Positions 13,831-17,689 of a stretch of DNA of 17,689 bases are shown piece after piece; positions within the stretch are counted from its first letter, which is position 1, and each line of letters begins with the position of its first letter. The DNA comes from Nitriliruptorales bacterium (GTDB taxonomy: Bacteria > Actinomycetota > Nitriliruptoria > Euzebyales > Egibacteraceae). The stretch lies in NCBI GenBank assembly GCA_007119305.1, contig SKPY01000297.1, positions 1 to 17,689 on the forward strand, read 5' to 3'. The notes under the pieces were generated by a model. It did not search any database, had not been told where the DNA came from, and worked only from the letters and a program-made list of their open reading frames with translations. The position numbers were made by a program, and so were the translations under genes.

Positions 13831-14596
13831 CGTCTCCCGTGCGCTCGGCCTGCTCCTGGCGGCGCAGGCGGTCTGCGTGCTCGCGCACCGCTGCGTCATG
13901 GTCGCTGGCGGCAGGGTCGCCTTGCCGGCGGCGGTTGAGCTGCGCGATGGCGTCGGCGTGCCCGTAGACCACGGCCGTGTCGCCGGCGCGCAGGACGCTG
14001 TCCTTGGTCGGCACCCCGAGGTACGTGTCGTCTGGTCGCGTGATCCCCAGGACCATGACCCCCTCGTCGCGCAACAGCAGCTCGCCGAGGCTGCGGTCGG
14101 CGAGGAGGCCGCCCTCCGGGACGTGCAGCTCGTTGACGGAGTACTGCTCCTGGATGTGGAGCAGCCGCGAGTAGTCGCGTGCGTCGAGGTCGGTGTAGCG
14201 CTGCAGCACCCGGCTGATCAGCCGGGACAGCACCCGATCCACCCGCTGGGACTTCGCGGCGGCGTACACCCCCCACAGCCCCACGGCGAGCAGGACCGTG
14301 CGGCGGACCGCCTGCCCGCCGCCGGCGTCGACGAAGCCGGCCAGCAGGCCCGCGATCGCGGTGACCAGCCCGGCGCTGCCGAGCAGCATCAACGCCATGA
14401 TCACCCTGCGGCGCACGGGATGGCTGACCACCGCCTCCGCCTCGGTGGTGGTGAAGCCCACGCCGGTCAGCGCTGAGCGGGCCTGGAAACGGGCCCCCTC
14501 GCGCGTCATGCCGGTCAGCGTGAGCGCCACGGTCGCCACCCGCGTGATGAGCAGCGACAGCACGGCGACGGCGATCAGCGCGGCGATGGGATACAT
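13805..14596 (-). CDS. Membrane protein with RCK_C (TrkA-C) domain
   Basis: This is a 263-aa protein with three predicted membrane segments (about residues 3-25, 65-88 and 98-116) and a C-terminal RCK_C/TrkA-C ligand-binding domain (about 150-225: NELHVPEGGLLADRSLGELL, GVMVLGITRPDDTYLGVPTK and AGDTAVVYGHADAIAQLNR). There is no NAD-binding RCK_N domain. Between the first two membrane segments lies ARSALTGVGFTTTEAEAVV, reminiscent of the pore-loop region of Trk/Ktr potassium transport proteins, but a full channel is not present. The last 30 or so residues are charged, and the gene ends inside a tandem repeat. ATG 14596 is preferred (AGGTGG upstream); a GTG lies six bases earlier. A role in ion transport or nucleotide (for example c-di-AMP) sensing is plausible, not shown. 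Confidence 0.82.
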   Translation of the reverse strand: MYPIAALIAVAVLSLLITRVATVALTLTGMTREGARFQARSALTGVGFTTTEAEAVVSHPVRRRVIMALMLLGSAGLVTAIAGLLAGFVDAGGGQAVRRTVLLAVGLWGVYAAAKSQRVDRVLSRLISRVLQRYTDLDARDYSRLLHIQEQYSVNELHVPEGGLLADRSLGELLLRDEGVMVLGITRPDDTYLGVPTKDSVLRAGDTAVVYGHADAIAQLNRRRQGDPAASDHDAAVREHADRLRRQEQAERTGDDRTGRGSG

Positions 14597-14609
14597 GGCC
14601 ACCTACTGT

Positions 14610-14675
14610 GCCCAGCGGGGGCGCGGGCGATGCTCGGCGGGGGCGCGGGCGATGCCCAGCGGAGGCGCGGACAAT
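14610..14675. repeat. Three tandem copies of a 22-bp repeat upstream of the RCK_C gene
   Basis: Exact 22-bp periods start at 14610, 14632 and 14654, with core GCCCAGCGGGGGCGCGGGCGAT; the second and third copies carry a few changes, and the start of a fourth is seen at 14676. The array begins 14 bases before the RCK_C start codon on the minus strand, so it occupies the leader or promoter region. Confidence 0.8.
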
Positions 14676-14742
14676 GCCCCCGGGCGACGACGCTGCCTGG
14701 CAGGGCGACGGCGAGGCCCAGGTGTGAGGCTCGCGGGGTGGC

Positions 14743-15006
14743 TCAGGCCGGCGCGCGCCGGTCGACCAGGCGCCGGTAGACGAGCAGCGCGATCACCGCC
14801 CCGAGGATGGAGCCGAGCAGCCCGGTCGTGCGCAGCTCCGCCGCGCCCTCGAACACGAGGCTGCCGAGGAACCCGCCCACGAAGGAGCCGACGATGCCCA
14901 GCAGGGCGGTCCCCAGCAGCCCCAGCGGGTCCCGTCCCGGCACGAGGAAGCGGGCGATGGCCCCGGCGATGAGACCAAGGATGAGCATTCCGAGCAGTGT
15001 CAGCAT
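14743..15006 (-). CDS. GlsB/YeaQ/YmgE family small membrane protein
   Basis: This is an 87-aa integral membrane protein of the so-called transglycosylase-associated family, often linked to stress conditions. It starts at ATG 15006 with GAGG close upstream. Three hydrophobic, glycine-rich segments are visible: LGMLILGLIAGAIARFLVPG, LGLLGTALLGIVGSFVGGFLG, and TTGLLGSILGAVIALLVYRR. The motif GAIARFLVPGRDP and the spacing are typical of the family, and the length is normal. Its biochemical role is not established in the family. About 136 bases lie between its start and the next gene upstream. Confidence 0.9.
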   Translation of the reverse strand: MLTLLGMLILGLIAGAIARFLVPGRDPLGLLGTALLGIVGSFVGGFLGSLVFEGAAELRTTGLLGSILGAVIALLVYRRLVDRRAPA

Positions 15007-15142
15007 GGCCTCGGGCCTGGGTCGGAGCACGGTCGACGCCGCGTTCATCCCCCGCTTGCCCCCGGACGTAAACCGCGCTCGCGCGCAGCGCCTGATCCGC
15101 GCCAGAGGCCGCGCTCGTCGCGACGTCAGGGGCCCCGCACCC

Positions 15143-15733
15143 TCAGCCTGTGGTGTCAGGCGGCTCGGGCCGCCAGCCACTGGCCGCCGCCCACTGCTCC
15201 GCCGCCACGATGACGAGGTCGACCACGGGATCCTTGAGGTCGCTGTAGCGCTCGACGTCTACCACCTCGGCGGCGAGGGCGACCTTGAACGCCGAGTAGG
15301 CCGCGACCGCCTCGGCACGGACGCGGAACCAGGCGCGGAAGAGCAGGGCAAGTCGTTCGCCGGGCGAGCCGCGCACCCGGGCGTGGAGGTTCGCGTCGCC
15401 GTCGGGGTGGTCCCGGCGCGCCCACACGCGTTTCGCCCAGCGGCCCGGGTCGTCAGCGCTTCCGGCGGGGACATGGTCGTGCACGTAGGGCTGCGCCTGG
15501 AAGCCCAGCAGTGCGAGCGGCTCCTCCAGCGCCTGTGCCGCGCGGTCGAGGTCGGCCACGCTCAGCTGGACGTCGAGCACATCCTTGGCCGCCATGCCCG
15601 GGATGGCGGTGCTGCCGATGTGCTCGATGCGCTCGGCCACCTCGCCCGTGTGCTCCCTGAGTGCGGCGATGAGCTGCGCCGCGCGCTCAGCCCAGCGCCG
15701 GTCGTGCGGGACAACAACCACCGGGCGTGGCAT
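15143..15733 (-). CDS. GrpB family protein (UPF0157, nucleotidyltransferase-like fold)
   Basis: This 196-aa protein belongs to the GrpB/UPF0157 family, which has a nucleotidyltransferase-like fold and an unclear role. AGGAGG just upstream supports the ATG at 15733. Family blocks are visible: IEHIGSTAIPGMAAKDVLDV near residues 36-55, then HDHVPAG, RDHPDGDANLHARVRGSPGE, and LFRAWFRVRAEAVAAYSAFK. The GSTA(I/V)PG element corresponds to the nucleotidyltransferase GS motif. It stands alone, with a repeat-rich intergenic region upstream. Confidence 0.9.
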   Translation of the reverse strand: MPRPVVVVPHDRRWAERAAQLIAALREHTGEVAERIEHIGSTAIPGMAAKDVLDVQLSVADLDRAAQALEEPLALLGFQAQPYVHDHVPAGSADDPGRWAKRVWARRDHPDGDANLHARVRGSPGERLALLFRAWFRVRAEAVAAYSAFKVALAAEVVDVERYSDLKDPVVDLVIVAAEQWAAASGWRPEPPDTTG

Positions 15734-15842
15734 CCGGTTCCTCCTCGCGTGGCCGGCGCCGAGCGCGGTACGACCCAGCGTCGCACCGACTCGTGCGCAG
15801 GCCTTGCCTCGGCCAACGCGCCTATCATTCCAGAGACGGCTG

Positions 15843-15926
15843 AACGTCGGCCTCCGCGAGCGCCTGGGGCTGGACGACGGCGACGTCGTCGAGGTGGTCG
15901 TCGCGGAGGCGTACCCGTCGGAGTAG
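15843..15926 (+). pseudogene. AbrB/SpoVT-like or other small-protein C-terminal fragment
   Basis: One frame reads RLNVGLRERLGLDDGDVVEV and ends VVAEAYPSE with a TAG at 15924-15926. The LRERLGLDDGDVVEVVV pattern looks like the swapped-hairpin core of AbrB-type antitoxins, but no start codon or ribosome site precedes it in frame. It is probably a relic. Part of it is duplicated downstream. Confidence 0.3.
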
Positions 15927-15997
15927 CCACACGTCCCCACGTGACGGTCGTCGAGGTGGTCGTCGCCGACGCCTGCCCGCCGGAGCAGCCACACGTC
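15885..15997. repeat. Direct duplication, two 51-bp copies 62 bp apart
   Basis: Copy 1 (15885-15935) and copy 2 (15947-15997) begin with the same GTCGTCGAGGTGGTCGTCGC and both end GCCACACGTC. By eye they differ at about six positions. This is a tandem duplication in the intergenic region of 394 bases between the GrpB and CHRD genes. Copy 1 contains the stop codon of the AbrB-like fragment, while copy 2 has lost it. Confidence 0.8.
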
Positions 15998-16007
15998 GCG
16001 CCTGACG

Positions 16008-16039
16008 GCGGGGTACCGCCCCGAGGAGCGGTACCCCGC
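16008..16039. terminator. Strong hairpin downstream of the CHRD gene
   Basis: Perfect 12-bp arms, GCGGGGTACCGC (16008-16019) and GCGGTACCCCGC (16028-16039), enclose an 8-base loop. It lies 88 bases past the CHRD stop on the minus strand. There is no T-run on either side, so it would be a non-canonical terminator or an mRNA-stabilising stem, or a protein-binding palindrome. Confidence 0.55.
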
Positions 16040-16127
16040 AGTCGTGGTCGACGGGACGGACGGCTCGGGTCCGCCAGCAGCTCCGCGGACGTCGCGGCGC
16101 GCCGGCCGCCCTGCCCGCCCCGCCGGG

Positions 16128-16643
16128 CTACCTGCCGATGTGGCCGCGGGGGCGGCTGATCTGGCCGGCGATCTCGCCACCGGGGTGCGCGGCGGTGTGC
16201 ACGTTCACGAACGCGTTGCCTGCGAGGATCTCGTCCACGAGGTCGGCGAGGGCTTCCCCGGCCAGGGGGCCGACGAGGTCGGCGCCGGTGAGCGTGCCGG
16301 TGGCCAGCGTCCCGTTGAACCGTGCCGGCGGGTCGGGGTCAAGCGGGGGGCCTGCGGGGTGCAGCCATGCCACGACGGGGCCGCTCGGGTCCTCCAGGTG
16401 GATGTGCGCCATCGTCGGTGCCGCAATGTTGGCGACGTTGAGGCGGAAGCTCAGCCCGTCGCCGTTGCGGCTGAGCTGGAAGTGGGCGACACCGGTGGCG
16501 TTGGTGTCCACCGGTTCCACCTCCTGGTCGCCCGACAGCGGGGCGACGAAGTTGCGCGGGGCTTGCTGGGCCGCCGCCGCCGCCAGCGGCAGGGCGAGTG
16601 CCAGGACGAGCGTGGCGGTGATGATGCCGAACCGGCGATACAT
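16128..16643 (-). CDS. Secreted CHRD-domain protein
   Basis: This 171-aa protein has an N-terminal signal peptide (basic MYRR, hydrophobic to about residue 25, small residues before QQAPR) followed by one CHRD domain, the fold first seen in chordin. Domain landmarks are LSGDQEVEPVDTNATGVAHF, SFRLNVANIAAPTMAHIHLE and the closing FVNVHTAAHPGGEIAGQI. GGGAGGT just upstream supports the ATG at 16643. The function of bacterial CHRD proteins is unclear; they are exported and may bind ligands or surfaces. It is divergent from the ECF sigma gene with 210 bases between, so the sigma factor could control it. Confidence 0.9.
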   Translation of the reverse strand: MYRRFGIITATLVLALALPLAAAAAQQAPRNFVAPLSGDQEVEPVDTNATGVAHFQLSRNGDGLSFRLNVANIAAPTMAHIHLEDPSGPVVAWLHPAGPPLDPDPPARFNGTLATGTLTGADLVGPLAGEALADLVDEILAGNAFVNVHTAAHPGGEIAGQISRPRGHIGR

Positions 16644-16818
16644 GCTGGACCTCCCGTCGTCGCTATGGACCGAGCGCAGGGAGCACGCGGGGCCCGGGCG
16701 TGGCCGGACGCCGGGCACGCTCGCGCTCGTGCGTTCCGAAGGGGATACGCGCGCCGGGGACGTGGCGGTTCGACGCGGCCCCATCCCCGTCCAAACGCAC
16801 CCCGTGCAACCGGTCGCG

Positions 16819-16844
16819 GCAACCCCCGGGGCGGGTTGTGCGTC
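16819..16844 (+). promoter_or_regulatory. Candidate ECF-type promoter of the sigma gene
   Basis: GCAACC (16819-16824) and CGTC (16841-16844) are separated by 16 bp, the layout of many ECF-recognised promoters (AAC motif at -35, CGTC at -10). The start point would be near 16851, almost at the GTG at 16854, giving a leaderless or near-leaderless mRNA. The CAACCC/GGGTTG inverted pair at 16820-16838 overlaps it. Confidence 0.5.
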
Positions 16845-16853
16845 AATGCAGGC

Positions 16854-17402
16854 GTGAAGAGCGATTCACCCTCGTCGGGCGGGCCCGCGGTGCTGACCAC
16901 CCTCGATCGTGCGACCTCAGCCGAGGACGACTTCGCTGCCGTGTTCGCTGCCCACCACGGCGAGACGCTGCGCCTCGCCTACCTGCTGTGCGGGGACCGG
17001 GCCCGGGCCGAGGACGTCGTCGCAGACGTCTTCGTGCGGGTCTATGGCCGCTGGCGCAACGGGGGGATCGTCAACCCCCGTGCGTACCTGCGACGGGCGG
17101 TCGTGAACGAGACGAACTCGTGGTTCAGGCGCCTCGCGCTCGAGCGGCGCGAGGCCGCCAAGCGCAGCGGCGACACCCGCGGGGGCCGCGACGCGGTCGA
17201 GCAGATCGCCGACCACGCGGTCGTCGTCGAGGCACTGGCCCGGCTGCCCCGACGCCAGCGCACCGCGGTGGTCCTGCGCTACTGGAACGATCTGTCGGAA
17301 CGGGAGACCGCGGAGGTCATGGGCTGCTCCGTCGGGACGGTCAAGTCCAGCGTGTCACGCGCGCTGAGCCGCCTGCGTGACGAACTGGTGGAGGTGGCCT
17401 AG
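16854..17402 (+). CDS. RNA polymerase ECF sigma factor (SigE-like, Streptomyces SigE-family type)
   Basis: This is a group 4 sigma factor of 182 aa, or 170 aa if the GTG at 16890 is used. Region 2 runs from about residue 27 to 95 (FAAVFAAHHGETLRLAYLLC, the EDVVADVFVRVYGRW core helix and NPRAYLRRAVVNE). Region 4 runs from about 120 to 175 (LARLPRRQRTAVVLRYWNDL and the helix-turn-helix SERETAEVMGCSVGTVKSSV). The spacing and sequence match the actinobacterial SigE subfamily. No clear ribosome site precedes GTG 16854, which agrees with a leaderless start. The membrane-protein gene begins three bases after its stop, the usual sigma/anti-sigma arrangement. Confidence 0.92.
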   Translation: MKSDSPSSGGPAVLTTLDRATSAEDDFAAVFAAHHGETLRLAYLLCGDRARAEDVVADVFVRVYGRWRNGGIVNPRAYLRRAVVNETNSWFRRLALERREAAKRSGDTRGGRDAVEQIADHAVVVEALARLPRRQRTAVVLRYWNDLSERETAEVMGCSVGTVKSSVSRALSRLRDELVEVA

Positions 17403-17405
17403 CCA

Positions 17406-17689
17406 ATGCCGACCGACATCGAACAGCGCCTGCGCGAGGCCCTGCTCAGCGAGGCTGCGCGCGTCCGTCCCGACCCGCAGACGTGGCAGCGCGTCCAGCG
17501 GCGCATCGAGCGCCGACGCTGGGCGAGCTGGTCCTTCGCGCTCGCGGGCGCTGCCGCGGCGGCGGTGGCTGCGGTGGTGCTGGTGCCCGGCGTGCTGACC
17601 GACCGTGTCGTGTTCGACCCGGCGCCGGCCGACCGGCCCGGCGTGACAGAGGACCGTGAGGCCGCCGAGCGCCCGGGGGACCCAGCCGA
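17406..17689 (+). CDS. Putative anti-sigma factor or partner membrane protein (3' end cut by window)
   Basis: This partial gene starts at an ATG three bases after the sigma stop. The visible part has a charged cytoplasmic N-terminus (IEQRLREALLSEAARVRPDP then QTWQRVQRRIERRR), one membrane segment (about residues 41-61, FALAGAAAAAVAAVVLVPGV) and then an extracytoplasmic Pro/Asp/Arg-rich stretch to the window edge. The layout matches membrane-bound partners often encoded after SigE-family ECF factors. No zinc-binding anti-sigma (HxxxCxxC) motif is seen in the N-terminus, so the regulatory role is inferred from position only. Confidence 0.7.
   Translation, partial: MPTDIEQRLREALLSEAARVRPDPQTWQRVQRRIERRRWASWSFALAGAAAAAVAAVVLVPGVLTDRVVFDPAPADRPGVTEDREAAERPGDPA

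Noticed and set aside
1..17689. tRNA or rRNA genes
   Set aside because: No cloverleaf-like stretch with a T-loop GTTCGA-type box in proper context, and no rRNA sequence, was recognised in the gaps.

Overview
This is a very GC-rich window with GTG starts, short intergenic gaps, start/stop overlaps and what look like leaderless starts. It also carries an RbsABC-type importer, a SigE-like ECF sigma factor and actinobacterial-style small proteins. Together these suggest a high-GC Gram-positive actinobacterium, possibly a deep-branching lineage, but no rRNA or marker gene is present to fix the taxonomy.

Layout. (1) 1-1338 is a decayed accessory patch. It holds a serine recombinase on the minus strand, broken over all three frames with an internal deletion, and an unrecognised plus-strand ORF remnant. 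(2) 1339-10593 is one coherent sugar or sugar-acid catabolic locus. A KDPG/KDPGal-type aldolase (minus) diverges from a tightly packed plus-strand operon: sugar-binding lipoprotein, two-domain ABC ATPase, permease, IclR regulator, 2-keto-3-deoxy-sugar-acid kinase, FAA-hydrolase-family enzyme, SMP-30 lactonase and zinc alcohol dehydrogenase. A good sigma70-type promoter (TTGACT-17-TACAGT) followed by a perfect palindrome lies in the divergent region. (3) 10594-13675 is a mosaic of small genes. It contains a truncated ECF sigma remnant, a 54-aa basic protein overlapping a short rhodanese, a VOC (glyoxalase-fold) protein that is the surviving C-terminal half of a MerR regulator lacking its helix-turn-helix, a carboxymuconolactone decarboxylase-family protein and a HAD hydrolase. 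(4) 13676-16127 holds a membrane protein with an RCK_C (TrkA-C) domain flanked by two different tandem repeats, a GlsB/YeaQ-type membrane protein, a GrpB/UPF0157 protein and an intergenic 51-bp duplication with a strong hairpin. (5) 16128-17689 holds a secreted CHRD-domain protein divergent from an ECF sigma factor. The sigma gene is followed 3 nt later by a one-TM protein cut by the window edge, probably its anti-sigma partner.

How the catabolic genes could fit together (inference): the binding protein, ATPase and permease import a monosaccharide. The zinc dehydrogenase oxidises it, or oxidises a 2-keto-3-deoxy intermediate. The SMP-30 protein opens the lactone. A dehydratase not present in this window would make the 2-keto-3-deoxy acid, which the kinase phosphorylates and the aldolase splits to pyruvate and glyceraldehyde 3-phosphate. 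The FAA-hydrolase-family enzyme points to a second, non-phosphorylative branch. The IclR protein is the likely local regulator.

I did not find a clear new defence or mobile system. The most interesting points are the MerR gene whose MerR-type promoter survives although the DNA-binding domain is deleted, the incomplete and mixed sugar-acid pathway, the repeat clusters around the RCK_C gene, and a candidate self-recognised ECF promoter.
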